This document shows, piece by piece, positions 1 through 7,193 of a stretch of DNA of 9,857 bases. Source of the stretch: Alphaproteobacteria bacterium (GTDB lineage Bacteria > Pseudomonadota > Alphaproteobacteria > Micropepsales > Micropepsaceae). Within the stretch, counting starts at the first letter, position 1. The number at the start of each line of letters is the position of its first letter. The position numbers and the translations under genes are program-made. The DNA lies in NCBI GenBank assembly GCA_019508105.1, contig JAEKMB010000295.1:1-9857 (forward strand), written 5' to 3'. The notes under the pieces were generated by a model, which saw only the letters and a list, made by a program, of their open reading frames with translations, was not told where the DNA came from and did not search any database.

Positions 1-52
1 ACAGGGCGGCAAGGCGCTGCAGGCCGGTCAGGGGGCGAAAGGCGCGGCTCAT
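1..52 (-). CDS. 5' end of an unidentified protein gene (partial)
   Basis: An ATG at 52-50 read on the minus strand opens a frame that runs off the window edge. It would encode MSRAFRPLTGLQRLAAL and onward. Sixteen codons are visible after the start, and nearly all end in G or C, as in the certain genes nearby. This favours real coding sequence over chance. A G-rich stretch just upstream of the ATG could serve as a weak ribosome-binding site. The gene would be divergent from rpmJ across a spacer of about 180 bp. Too little protein is visible to assign a family, and the call rests only on codon pattern and position. Confidence 0.45.
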   Translation of the reverse strand, partial: MSRAFRPLTGLQRLAAL

Positions 53-86
53 ATCCCCAAGGCTACACCGATTTGTGGCGTTTTTT

Positions 87-107
87 GGCGGAAAACCGCC
101 CTTTTTT
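87..107 (+). terminator. possible small terminator or insulator hairpin
   Basis: GGCGG (87-91), loop AAAA, CCGCC (96-100), then C and six T residues (102-107) form a short intrinsic-terminator-like structure on the plus strand. No plus-strand gene is visible upstream. If real, it would stop read-through or antisense transcription before the rpmJ promoter. The stem is only 5 bp, so this is a weak call. Confidence 0.35.
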
Positions 108-123
108 ACCCGATTTGTCGGGT
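108..123. other. perfect 6-bp hairpin upstream of rpmJ
   Basis: ACCCGA (108-113), loop TTTG, TCGGGT (118-123) form a perfect inverted repeat. It begins at the T-tract of the preceding hairpin and ends one base into the putative -35 box. The sequence CCGATTTGT also occurs at 68-76. It could be a protein-binding site or a second arm of the upstream structure. Its function is unknown. Confidence 0.4.
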
Positions 124-149
124 TGACAGGGGGGAGCCCCTTCCATAGT
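123..149 (+). promoter_or_regulatory. putative sigma70-type promoter of rpmJ
   Basis: TTGACA at 123-128 matches the consensus -35 exactly. CATAGT at 144-149 matches the -10 at four of six positions, with a short 15-bp spacer. Transcription would start near 156, giving a leader of about 75 nt before the rpmJ ATG. That leader contains a GGCCC-CAC-GGGCC hairpin at 197-209. Whether the same transcript continues into glcDEF is inference from the 29-bp gap between rpmJ and glcD. Confidence 0.5.
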
Positions 150-231
150 TTCCGCGCCTCAAACGGCGGCCTTTTTGGCCACTTTGTTCGATTTTGGGCC
201 CCACGGGCCGGGGGCTCTAGAAGGCAGTGTC

Positions 232-357
232 ATGAAGGTCCGCAATTCTCTCCGGTCGCTCAAGAAGCGTGACAAGGACTGCCGCGTCATCCGCCGCAAG
301 GGCCGGGTTTACGTGATCAACAAGAAGAATCCGCGGTTCAAAGCCCGCCAGGGTTAA
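232..357 (+). CDS. rpmJ: 50S ribosomal protein bL36, zinc-free type
   Basis: This gene encodes a 41-residue basic protein, [18 protein letters not shown]..., ending in the family-typical NPRFKARQG. bL36 is the smallest protein of the large ribosomal subunit and binds 23S rRNA. Classical bL36 coordinates zinc through three Cys and one His. Here only Cys17 is present and a short lysine- and arginine-rich insert is seen, as in the zinc-independent (YkgO-like) paralogs. The ATG at 232 is chosen because it begins the conserved MKVR start and has a GAAGG ribosome-binding site at 220-224, seven bases upstream. The frame is open further upstream, but that part has no family resemblance. The gene sits 29 bp before glcD. 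Confidence 0.95.
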   Translation: MKVRNSLRSLKKRDKDCRVIRRKGRVYVINKKNPRFKARQG

Positions 358-386
358 GCGATACTGCGCCCCCAAGAGACAGGCGC

Positions 387-1868
387 ATGCTTCTTCCACC
401 CACTGATTCCAAAATAGTCGCCCGCCGCGCCGAGATCGTCGACGCACTGCGCGCCATCGTGCCCGACGGCGTGGTGGCCGATGAATCGGGCCTGGCCACC
501 TTCGACGCCGATGCGCTCAGTGCCTATCACCAGACGCCGTTGGTCTGCGTGCTGCCGTCCACCCGCGAACAGGTCAGTGACATCTTGAAATTTGCGCACA
601 GCCAGGGCGTGCCCATCGTGCCGCGCGGCGCCGGCACCTCGCTGTCGGGTGGGGCGCTGCCGCGCGAAGACGGCATCCTGATCGGCATGGGGCGCATGAA
701 GCGCATCCTGGAGATCGATTACGAGAATGCTTGCGTCGTGGTCGAGCCGGGCGTCACCAATCTCAACATCACCAAGGCGGTGGAAGCCAACGGCTTTTAT
801 TACGCGCCCGATCCCTCCAGCCAGATCGCCTGTACCATCGGCGGCAATGTGGCGGAAAATTCCGGCGGACTGCATTGCCTCAAATATGGCCTGACCACCA
901 ACAATCTCTTGGGCGTGACCATCGTGCTGCCGGGCGGGGAGGTCGTTACCCTGGGCGGCAAGTCGGGCGCCCAGGGCGGGCTTGACCTGCTCGGCCTGGT
1001 CACCGGCTCCGAAGGCCTTTTGGGCGTGGTGGTCGAAGTGGTGGTAAAAATCCTGCGCAAGGCGCCGGTAACCCGCACCCTGATGGCGTCGTTCGACACG
1101 GTGAGCGCCGCGGGCGCCTGCGTCGCCGCCGTCATCGCCGATGGCGTGGTGCCGGCCGCCATGGAGTTCATGGACGGGCGTGCCGCCGAAGCGATCGAAA
1201 GCTACAACCAGCCTGGCTATCCCAAGGGCGCCGAGGCCATCCTGATCATTGACGCCGATGGCGTGGAGGCCGATGTCGCTCATGCCATCTCCCGCGTCAC
1301 CGACATCGTCGCCCAATGCGGCGGCAAGACGGTGGAAGCCACCGACGAGAAACAGCGCACCCGCATCTGGTCGGGCCGCAAGGCGGCCTTTGCCGCCATG
1401 GGCAAGCTGGCGCCCGACATGATCTGCATGGACGGCACCATTCCGCGCCATGCCCTGCCTTATGTGCTGGATGAGATGGCCAAGCTGTCCGACAAGTATC
1501 AACTGGGCTTCTGCAATGTATTCCATGCCGGTGACGGCAACCTGCATCCCCTGATCATCTTCGACATCATGAAGCCGGGCGAGTTCGAGCGGGCCGAGAA
1601 ATTCGGTGCCGACATCTTGCGCCTCTGCGTTCGGGTCGGCGGGGTGCTGTCGGGCGAGCATGGCGTGGGCGTGGAAAAGCGCGACCTGATGACCGACATG
1701 TTCACCACGGTTGAGCTGGAACAGCAGGGCCGGGTCAAATGCGCCTTTGACAGCAAGGGCCTGTTCAATCCCGGCAAGGTATTTCCCACCCTGTCGGCCT
1801 GTGTCGAACAGGGCCATATCCATGTCCATGGCGCCCAACTGCCGCAGCCGCACCTGCCGCGTTATTGA
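387..1868 (+). CDS. glcD: glycolate oxidase FAD-linked subunit GlcD
   Basis: This 493-residue protein is close to the usual GlcD length. It is a flavoprotein of the VAO/FAD_binding_4 superfamily and forms the catalytic subunit of the GlcDEF complex that oxidises glycolate (also D-lactate) to glyoxylate. The FAD-binding domain spans about residues 50-190, with PRGAGTSLSGG at 79-89 and IGGNVAENSGG at 151-161. The C-terminal FAD-oxidase domain runs from about 225 to 467, with HAGDGNLHP at 380-388, GEHGVG at 423-428 and LFNPGKVFP at 459-467. The histidine-containing tail (HIHVHGAQLP) resembles that of other alphaproteobacterial GlcD proteins as I remember them. A modest AAGAG site lies at 374-378, ahead of the ATG. 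Its TGA overlaps the glcE ATG by one base, which indicates translational coupling. The neighbours glcE and glcF make GlcD more likely than a stand-alone D-lactate dehydrogenase. Confidence 0.93.
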   Translation: MLLPPTDSKIVARRAEIVDALRAIVPDGVVADESGLATFDADALSAYHQTPLVCVLPSTREQVSDILKFAHSQGVPIVPRGAGTSLSGGALPREDGILIGMGRMKRILEIDYENACVVVEPGVTNLNITKAVEANGFYYAPDPSSQIACTIGGNVAENSGGLHCLKYGLTTNNLLGVTIVLPGGEVVTLGGKSGAQGGLDLLGLVTGSEGLLGVVVEVVVKILRKAPVTRTLMASFDTVSAAGACVAAVIADGVVPAAMEFMDGRAAEAIESYNQPGYPKGAEAILIIDADGVEADVAHAISRVTDIVAQCGGKTVEATDEKQRTRIWSGRKAAFAAMGKLAPDMICMDGTIPRHALPYVLDEMAKLSDKYQLGFCNVFHAGDGNLHPLIIFDIMKPGEFERAEKFGADILRLCVRVGGVLSGEHGVGVEKRDLMTDMFTTVELEQQGRVKCAFDSKGLFNPGKVFPTLSACVEQGHIHVHGAQLPQPHLPRY

Positions 1869-3007
1869 TGGAAAAGGCGAGCAACGAATCCCAGGTGGCG
1901 GACTTTGTGCGCGCGGCGCGCCAAGCAAAATCGTCCTTTGAAATCGTGTCCGGCGGCACCCGCCGCGCGGTCGGCAGGCCGATGGGCAATTTGCCGTTGC
2001 TGGATGTCTCAGGCCTGTCGGGTATCGTCAAATATGAGCCGGAAGAATTGATCGTCACCGCCCGGCCTGCCACGCCGTTGGCCGAGATCGCTGGCGTGCT
2101 GGCGGAGAAGAACCAGCGCCTGGGCTTTGATCCCGCCGACTGGTCGCAGCTGCTCGGCTCCAATGGCGTAGCCACCCTGGGCGGCGCGGCCTCGGCCGAT
2201 GCCAGCGGCTCGGGCCGTTTGCGCCATGGCGGGGCGCGGGATTCGCTTCTGGCCTTCAGCGCCGTGAACGGATTGGGCGAGAATTTTCGCGGCGGTGCCA
2301 AGGTGGTGAAGAATGTCACCGGTTTTGACCTGCCCAAGCTGGTCTGCGGCGCTTACGGTACCTTGTGCGTGCTGACGGAAATGACCTTCCGCGTCTATCC
2401 CAAGCCGCAATTCACCGCCACTTTATGCCTGTCCGATGTCACGCCGGAGACCGGTTTCGCCGCCCTGCGCAAGATCGCCCACAGCGCGCTGGAACCGGCG
2501 GGGCTGGCTTATCTGCCGGCCAGCATGATGCCGGATGTGGGCCAGGGCGCGGCGCTGATCAAACTGGAAGGCGCGGCCAAGCCCCTGGAAGAAAAGCTCG
2601 CCATGCTGCATGGATTGCTGGGCAGCGTAGCCGGCCGTATCGACAGCGATCCCTTTGGCGCCATCGGCAGCGGCCGGCAATTCGCCGATCTTCCCGGCGA
2701 TGTCTGGCGGGTGATGATCGCGCCATCCGACGCCCCGCGCATCGCCAAGGAATTGTATGTGCGCCATTGGCTGGGCGACTGGGCCGGCGGCTTGATCTGG
2801 CTGGCGGCGCCGCCATCCGATGCCGCGCGCATCCGCGGCATTGCCGCTTCGGCCAAAGGCCAGGCCATGCTGCTGCGCGGCTCTGCCGAAAGCCGCGCCG
2901 CCTATGGTCTTTATGCGCCGCAGCTCAAGCCGCTGGCCGATCTTGGCCGCGCCGTGAAAGCGGCATTTGATCCTTTGTCATTGTTCAACCCTGGCCGCCT
3001 GGCATGA
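1868..3007 (+). CDS. glcE: glycolate oxidase FAD-binding subunit GlcE
   Basis: This 379-residue protein is a shortened paralog of GlcD. It keeps an FAD_binding_4 domain (about residues 20-180) and part of the C-terminal domain ending in LFNPGRLA. Recognisable segments are IVSGGTRRAVGRP near 27-38, SGSGRLRHGGARD at 113-125 and KNVTGFDLPKLVCGAYGTL at 148-166, which correspond to the typical GlcE region before the middle of the fold. GlcE is required for activity of the three-subunit oxidase at the membrane. The ATG at 1868 overlaps the glcD stop (TGATG) and is preferred over an in-frame TTG one codon upstream. There is no clear Shine-Dalgarno sequence, so translation probably depends on coupling to glcD. 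Its own stop overlaps the glcF ATG by four bases (ATGA). Confidence 0.92.
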   Translation: MEKASNESQVADFVRAARQAKSSFEIVSGGTRRAVGRPMGNLPLLDVSGLSGIVKYEPEELIVTARPATPLAEIAGVLAEKNQRLGFDPADWSQLLGSNGVATLGGAASADASGSGRLRHGGARDSLLAFSAVNGLGENFRGGAKVVKNVTGFDLPKLVCGAYGTLCVLTEMTFRVYPKPQFTATLCLSDVTPETGFAALRKIAHSALEPAGLAYLPASMMPDVGQGAALIKLEGAAKPLEEKLAMLHGLLGSVAGRIDSDPFGAIGSGRQFADLPGDVWRVMIAPSDAPRIAKELYVRHWLGDWAGGLIWLAAPPSDAARIRGIAASAKGQAMLLRGSAESRAAYGLYAPQLKPLADLGRAVKAAFDPLSLFNPGRLA

Positions 3008-4284
3008 GATATTCCTTCACCCCCGAGCAACTCGCCGATCCGCAGATCGGCCCCGCCGCCGGGGCGGTGCGCCGCTGCGTTCATTGCGGCATCTGCACCG
3101 CCACCTGTCCCACCTATGTGCTGCTGGGCGATGAGCGCGACAGCCCGCGCGGCCGTATCGTGCTGATGAAGGACATGCTGGAAAAGGGCGGCGCCCCGAC
3201 CGAAGAACAGGTCCGTCACATCGACCGCTGCCTGTCTTGCCTCAATTGCAAGACGGCCTGTCCTTCCAGCGTCAATTACCAGCGGCTGGTGGACCAGGCG
3301 CGGATCCATATCGAAGAACATTATACCCGTCCGCTGGGCGAGAGGTTGCTGCGCTGGATGATCGCCAAGGTGATGACCCGGCCGGCGCTGGTGCGGATCG
3401 GTTTGCTGCTGACCAGGATTGGCGCGCCGATCGTGAGGCTGATGCCGGGCCGGCTGGGCGCCATGGCGCGCATCGGCCTGTCCGCCAGGCCGCAAGGTCC
3501 CGAGCCGGCGCAATTCCCCAAGCCTGGGGTGGTGAAGCAGCGCATCGCCATCATGCCCGGCTGCGTCCAGGGCGCGCTGGCGCCGCAGATTGACGCCGCG
3601 GTGGGCCGCGTCCTGGCGCGGCGCGGCATCGAGTTGGTGGCGCTGGAAGGCGCCGGCTGCTGCGGCGCACTGCCTCATCATATGGGCCGGGAAGGGGATG
3701 CCCGGGAATGGGCCAAGAAAGCGATCATCGCCTATGAACAGGGCCGCTATGACGGGGTGCTGATCACGGCCACCGGCTGCTCTGCCCAGCTCAAGGATTA
3801 TGCCCACCAGTTTGCCGGCGATCCGGTGTGGGAACCGCGCGCCGCGAAATTCGCTGCCGCGGCCTATGATTTTGCCGAGCTTTGCACTCCCATGACCGTC
3901 ACGCCGCCGCGGGCCTTGCGCGTCGCCTATCACCCCGCCTGCAGCCTTCAGAACAGCCTGAAGCTGAACGGGGCGGGCGAGGCGATGCTGGAAGCGGCTG
4001 GCTTCATTGTGACGCCTTTCGCCGAAAGCCATCTGTGCTGCGGCTCGGCCGGCACTTATTCCATCCTGCAGCCGGAGCTTTCCAATCAGCTCCGCGCCCG
4101 CAAGCTTGGCAATATTGCGGCGGCGGAGGCCGATGTGCTGGTTTCGGGCAATATCGGCTGCCTGCAGCACCTGGCGGCCGGGGCGGGCAAGCTCCAGCCC
4201 ATTCTGCATCTGGCGGAACTGCTGGATTGGGCCGAAAGTGGCGTGAAACCCGACAATCTGGAATTGCCCGCAAAGCCGCATTAG
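3004..4284 (+). CDS. glcF: glycolate oxidase iron-sulfur subunit GlcF
   Basis: This 426-residue protein carries two ferredoxin-like 4Fe-4S motifs, C25-x2-C28-x2-C31-x3-C35 and C76-x2-C79-x2-C82-x3-C86. Two cysteine-rich CCG domains follow, with C187 and C219-C220-G, then C313, C345-C346-G and C386. This is the usual GlcF architecture, shared with the heterodisulfide-reductase and LutA families. GlcF passes electrons from the GlcD/GlcE flavins towards the quinone pool and is peripheral to the inner membrane. The region at about 115-150 is rather hydrophobic but broken by charged residues, so I do not call a membrane helix. The ATG lies within the end of glcE (ATGA overlap), making the three genes one coupled operon. 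LutA/YkgE is unlikely because glcD and glcE are adjacent. Confidence 0.93.
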   Translation: MRYSFTPEQLADPQIGPAAGAVRRCVHCGICTATCPTYVLLGDERDSPRGRIVLMKDMLEKGGAPTEEQVRHIDRCLSCLNCKTACPSSVNYQRLVDQARIHIEEHYTRPLGERLLRWMIAKVMTRPALVRIGLLLTRIGAPIVRLMPGRLGAMARIGLSARPQGPEPAQFPKPGVVKQRIAIMPGCVQGALAPQIDAAVGRVLARRGIELVALEGAGCCGALPHHMGREGDAREWAKKAIIAYEQGRYDGVLITATGCSAQLKDYAHQFAGDPVWEPRAAKFAAAAYDFAELCTPMTVTPPRALRVAYHPACSLQNSLKLNGAGEAMLEAAGFIVTPFAESHLCCGSAGTYSILQPELSNQLRARKLGNIAAAEADVLVSGNIGCLQHLAAGAGKLQPILHLAELLDWAESGVKPDNLELPAKPH

Positions 4285-4293
4285 GCTGCGGCT

Positions 4294-4848
4294 ATGCTTT
4301 TGGCGATTATCCTGTCTTTGGCTCTGCTGTCCAGCGCCGCTGCTGCGGCCCCTGCACCCGCGTCCCAAGTCACCAGCGAGGAGCAACTTTTCGCCCAGCT
4401 CAAGAAAGCTGAGAGCGCCGAGGATGCCCATCCCATCGAGCAGAAGCTGGCTGCCCTGTTCCGCGCCTCCGGCAGCCCCAGCGTTGATCTGTTGATGATC
4501 CGCGCCAGCGCGGCGCTTGCCACCGCCGACAACAAGACCGCCAAGAAGTTGCTGGAGGCGGTGACCAGCATCGCGCCCAACTATGCCGAAGGATGGCATG
4601 CCCGCGCCGTCCTGGAGCAGGCCGCCGGCGATGACACCGCCGCTTTGGTTTCCCTGCAGCGCGTAGTGCTGCTCAACCCGCGCCATTTCACCGCCCTCAG
4701 CGAATTGGGCGACATGCTGCAGGAGTATGGCGACAAGGCCGGCGCGCTGAAGCTGTACCGCCGCGCCCTGGAGTTGGATCCGCAACTGGAAGGGGCAAGC
4801 CACAAGGTGCGCGAGCTGACCCAGAGCGTCGAGGGACGGGATATCTAG
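4294..4848 (+). CDS. exported tetratricopeptide-repeat protein
   Basis: This gene encodes a 184-residue protein that starts with a clear Sec signal peptide: a hydrophobic segment at residues 2-16 and an Ala-rich cleavage region at about 15-20. The mature part is helical, with about three TPR units near residues 63-96, 97-130 and 131-164. The last unit, GDKAGALKLYRRALELDP, is a textbook TPR. The C-terminal ending EGRDI resembles a small family of alphaproteobacterial TPR proteins as I recall it. TPR domains bind other proteins, but the partner cannot be read from the sequence. The start is nine bases after the glcF stop, with a weak AGG at 4283-4285, so it is probably cotranscribed with glcDEF. 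A direct role in glycolate oxidation is not implied. Confidence 0.8.
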   Translation: MLLAIILSLALLSSAAAAAPAPASQVTSEEQLFAQLKKAESAEDAHPIEQKLAALFRASGSPSVDLLMIRASAALATADNKTAKKLLEAVTSIAPNYAEGWHARAVLEQAAGDDTAALVSLQRVVLLNPRHFTALSELGDMLQEYGDKAGALKLYRRALELDPQLEGASHKVRELTQSVEGRDI

Positions 4849-4852
4849 GGTG

Positions 4853-5263
4853 ATGCGCTGGTTGTTGGCCGTCCTTTTTTTGATGGCAGCGCCGGCCCAA
4901 GCCGCAACCTCCTACATGGTCGGCACCTGGTTCGGGCATGGCCAGCCCGAGGACAAATCCGCCATGTATATCGACCGCATGCGTGCCGACGGCACCTGGC
5001 GCGGCGAGTACCGCACCTGCGTCAAGGGCAAGCCGCTGCGCCAAACCCAGATCCAGACCGGCCGCTGGTCGCTGACGGGCGACATCCTGACTTTGGGGGT
5101 GGAAACGGTGGACGGCCAATTCTGGCCGCGCACCGATCTCTACAAGATGCTGGCGCACAACCCGACGGCGCAGAAATATCTCAGTATCAGCCGCAACTTC
5201 GTCTACACGCCGCAGCGTGTCGCGGACGATTTCAAAATGCCGAGCTGCGAACTGACGAGCTAG
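4853..5263 (+). CDS. small secreted protein of unknown function
   Basis: This 136-residue protein has a Sec signal peptide (MRWLLAVLFLMAAPAQAA, cleavage after about residue 17). The mature domain of about 118 residues begins VGTWFGHGQPED and alternates short polar and aromatic strands (GTWRGEYRTC, TGRWSLTGDILTL). This suggests a small beta-rich, lipocalin-like fold, which is an inference from the pattern only. Two cysteines, Cys56 and Cys132, could form a disulfide in the periplasm. The ATG at 4853 is four bases past the preceding stop, and a GTG one codon earlier is possible. Its TAG stop overlaps the pyk stop on the other strand. I do not recognise a named family. Confidence 0.72.
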   Translation: MRWLLAVLFLMAAPAQAATSYMVGTWFGHGQPEDKSAMYIDRMRADGTWRGEYRTCVKGKPLRQTQIQTGRWSLTGDILTLGVETVDGQFWPRTDLYKMLAHNPTAQKYLSISRNFVYTPQRVADDFKMPSCELTS

Positions 5264-6684
5264 TCCTCATCCGTCACGAACGCCACCCGCAGCATGTTGG
5301 TGGCGCCGGTGGTGCCCAAGGGCACGCCGGCGGTGATGACGATGCGCTCGCCGACTTGCGCGAAGCCCTCCTGGCGGGCGATCTGGCTGGCGCGCTTGAC
5401 CATGTCGTCAAAGTCGCGAATGTCCTCGGTGATCACGCTGTGCGTGCCCCATACCAAAGTGAGGCGCCGCGCCGTCTCCAGGCTGGGGGTGGGGGCGATG
5501 ATCGGCGCCTGGCTGCGTTCGCGCGCCGCGCGCATGGCGGTGATGCCTGACTTGGTCCAGCACACAATGGCGCGGGCCTCGATGGTCTGGGTCACTTCAT
5601 GCACCGCCGCCATGATGGCGTCCGGCGTGGTCTTTTCCGGCGTGCCGCGCTGGGCCTCGATGAAGGAATGGTACAGCTCGTCATCCTCCACCGAAGAGGC
5701 GATGCGGTCCATGGTCTGCACCGCTTCCACGGGATAGGAACCTGACGCCGATTCCGCCGACAGCATCACCGCATCGGCGCCATCGAACACCGCCGTAGCC
5801 ACGTCCGAGACTTCGGCCCGGGTGGGCATGGGCGCGTTGATCATGGATTCCAGCATCTGGGTCGCCACCACCACCGGCTTGCCGGCCTTGCGGGCGGCGC
5901 GGGTGATCTGTTTTTGCAAGCCGGGCACCCGCTCCAGCGGCATTTCCACACCCAGATCGCCGCGCGCCACCATCAGCGCATCGGCCAGTTCCAGAATGCC
6001 ATGCAGCGAAGCCAGCGCCTTGGGCTTTTCGATCTTGGCCAGTACCCCGGCGCGGCCCTGCACGATCTTCTTCAGTTCCGCCACATCTTCGGGCCGCTGC
6101 ACGAAACTGAGTGCGATCCAGTCCACCCCCAGTTCCAGCGCCGCGTCGAGGTCGCTACGGTCCTTCAGCGTCATGGCCGACATGGGCAGCAAGGTGTCGG
6201 GCATGTTCACGCCCTTGCGGTCCTTGATCTCGCCCGCCACTTCGACCACCGCCTCGGCAAAGGTATCAGCCTTGCGCAGCAGGCGCAGCCGTACCTTGCC
6301 GTCGTCGATCAACAGCGCATGCTTCTGCTTGATGGCCTGGAAGATTTCCGGGTGCGGGATGGGGATTTCTTCCGGCTTGTCGCTAGTCTCGCCCAGCACC
6401 AGCTTGATGCGCTCACCCTCTTTGAGCATGCGTGGGCCGCCGCACAATTTGCCCAGCCGGATCTTGGGGCCTTGCAGGTCGCACAGGATGCCGATCGGCC
6501 GGCCCACCTCTTCCGACAGCTTGCGCAGGTCGCCATGCATCTTGGCCAGCATCTCATGGCTGGTATGGCTCATATTGATGCGGAACACATCGACGCCGGC
6601 ATCGAACAGTTCGCGCATCTTCTCGATGGTGTTGGAGGCCGGGCCCAATGTGGCCAGGATTTTTGTTTTTCGGCGCCGGCGCAT
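5260..6684 (-). CDS. pyk: pyruvate kinase
   Basis: This 474-residue enzyme converts phosphoenolpyruvate and ADP to pyruvate and ATP. Visible signatures are TKILATLGPAS at 7-17, FRINMSH at 34-40 for nucleotide and phosphate binding, KIEK at 217-220 with the catalytic lysine, MVARGDLG at 238-245, TQMLESM at 275-281 and the C-terminal allosteric domain from about 345. Residues 70-76 read LQGPKIR. A Lys at this place instead of Glu is known to mark potassium-independent pyruvate kinases. The ATG at 6684 is preferred because a GAGG ribosome-binding site (6697-6694) lies nine bases upstream and the protein then starts MRRRRKTKIL. A TTG five codons earlier lacks such support. The gene lies downstream of the DUF1036 gene on the same strand and is probably cotranscribed with it. 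Confidence 0.95.
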   Translation of the reverse strand: MRRRRKTKILATLGPASNTIEKMRELFDAGVDVFRINMSHTSHEMLAKMHGDLRKLSEEVGRPIGILCDLQGPKIRLGKLCGGPRMLKEGERIKLVLGETSDKPEEIPIPHPEIFQAIKQKHALLIDDGKVRLRLLRKADTFAEAVVEVAGEIKDRKGVNMPDTLLPMSAMTLKDRSDLDAALELGVDWIALSFVQRPEDVAELKKIVQGRAGVLAKIEKPKALASLHGILELADALMVARGDLGVEMPLERVPGLQKQITRAARKAGKPVVVATQMLESMINAPMPTRAEVSDVATAVFDGADAVMLSAESASGSYPVEAVQTMDRIASSVEDDELYHSFIEAQRGTPEKTTPDAIMAAVHEVTQTIEARAIVCWTKSGITAMRAARERSQAPIIAPTPSLETARRLTLVWGTHSVITEDIRDFDDMVKRASQIARQEGFAQVGERIVITAGVPLGTTGATNMLRVAFVTDED

Positions 6685-6691
6685 CGGATCA

Positions 6692-6717
6692 AACCTCAAG
6701 TAGCGAAGCGGTAGGTT
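6692..6717 (-). promoter_or_regulatory. hairpin overlapping the pyk ribosome-binding site
   Basis: On the minus strand the arms AACCT (6717-6713) and AGGTT (6696-6692) can pair around a 16-nt loop. The GAGG Shine-Dalgarno of pyk is bases 6697-6694, so three of its four bases lie in the 3' arm. The hairpin is part of the 33-bp repeat described separately. Control of pyk translation by this fold is inference. Confidence 0.45.
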
Positions 6718-6726
6718 ATAAAAAAG
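6694..6726 (+). repeat. 33-bp structured repeat, copy 1
   Basis: This copy matches 7760-7792 at 28 of 33 positions in the same orientation. The shared core is AGCGAAGCGGTAGG, followed by an A-rich end. It lies between the 3' end of the DUF1036 gene and the pyk start. Its CCT and AGG arms belong to a hairpin whose outer pairs are A-T here and G-C in copy 2. Confidence 0.75.
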
Positions 6727-6728
6727 CC

Positions 6729-7127
6729 CTAGTTCGAAAGAGTTTGTGTCCAGTCGGGCTTCTTGCCGGTATCCACTTCAAAGAAGCCGCGCCGGTCGAA
6801 GCCGCGCTTGGAACAGCTCGTCCGCCCCACCGACCGGAAGCGCTTGTCGGGCGCGACGCAGAAATTGGTCTTGCCTTCCCAGGTGCCGGCAGCGCCGTCG
6901 GTGGCATAAAGATAATAGAAGCGTCCCTGCAGCGGGCCGGTCAGCAGGGCGGCGCAGCTTTTGGGCGGAACCGTCCACCAGCCTTCGCTGGTCCAGTTGG
7001 TGCCGTCAAAGCGGCCGATGGCCGAGCGCACCGCCAGGCCGGTCTTGTTGCAGACATTGAAAGCGGCATAGGCGGGGGAGGCCAACAGGCCGAAAGTCAC
7101 CGCCAGGAGAAGGGTCGTGCGACGCAT
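6729..7127 (-). CDS. DUF1036 exported protein
   Basis: This 132-residue protein starts with a Sec signal peptide (MRRTTLLLAVTFGLLASPAYA, cleavage near residue 21). The rest is a DUF1036 domain, recognised by the segments FNVCNKTGLAVRSAIG, GWWTVPPKSC at 49-58, FYYLYATD at 70-77 and GFFEVDTG at 114-121. Four cysteines (26, 58, 90, 105) fit two disulfides in the periplasm. The family is widespread in alphaproteobacteria and its biochemical role is not established. In my recollection it commonly neighbours pyk, as here. The ATG at 7127 is chosen because it directly opens the signal peptide. The frame continues to an upstream TTG at 7166, which is less likely. No strong Shine-Dalgarno is seen. The gene is divergent from the amidohydrolase remnant. 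Confidence 0.85.
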   Translation of the reverse strand: MRRTTLLLAVTFGLLASPAYAAFNVCNKTGLAVRSAIGRFDGTNWTSEGWWTVPPKSCAALLTGPLQGRFYYLYATDGAAGTWEGKTNFCVAPDKRFRSVGRTSCSKRGFDRRGFFEVDTGKKPDWTQTLSN

Positions 7128-7155
7128 GGTCAGTCCGGTTTGGCGTGAAAAGGGT

Positions 7156-7185
7156 TTGCCCGTCAACGTCTCCCGATCCTATATG
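7156..7185 (+). promoter_or_regulatory. weak candidate promoter of the amidohydrolase remnant
   Basis: TTGCCC at 7156-7161 and TATATG at 7180-7185, spaced by 18 bp, each match four or five of six consensus positions. Transcription would start at about 7192-7194, essentially on the ATG at 7194. This predicts a leaderless mRNA, consistent with the lack of a Shine-Dalgarno there. Confidence 0.3.
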
Positions 7186-7193
7186 GCAACCGC

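Noticed and set aside
354..1928. Long open frame (524 codons) on the minus strand
   Set aside because: It is the antisense shadow of glcD. GC-rich third positions keep the opposite strand open, the protein is low-complexity His/Gly/Ala-rich, and glcD carries clear family motifs.
2911..4803. Long open frame (630 codons) on the minus strand
   Set aside because: It lies antisense to glcF and the TPR gene. The Arg/Gln/His/Gly-rich translation resembles no family, and it would conflict with three well-supported genes.
5822..6703. Open frame of 293 codons on the plus strand
   Set aside because: It is antisense to pyk and rich in Ser and Arg from complementary codons, with no ribosome-binding site or family motif.
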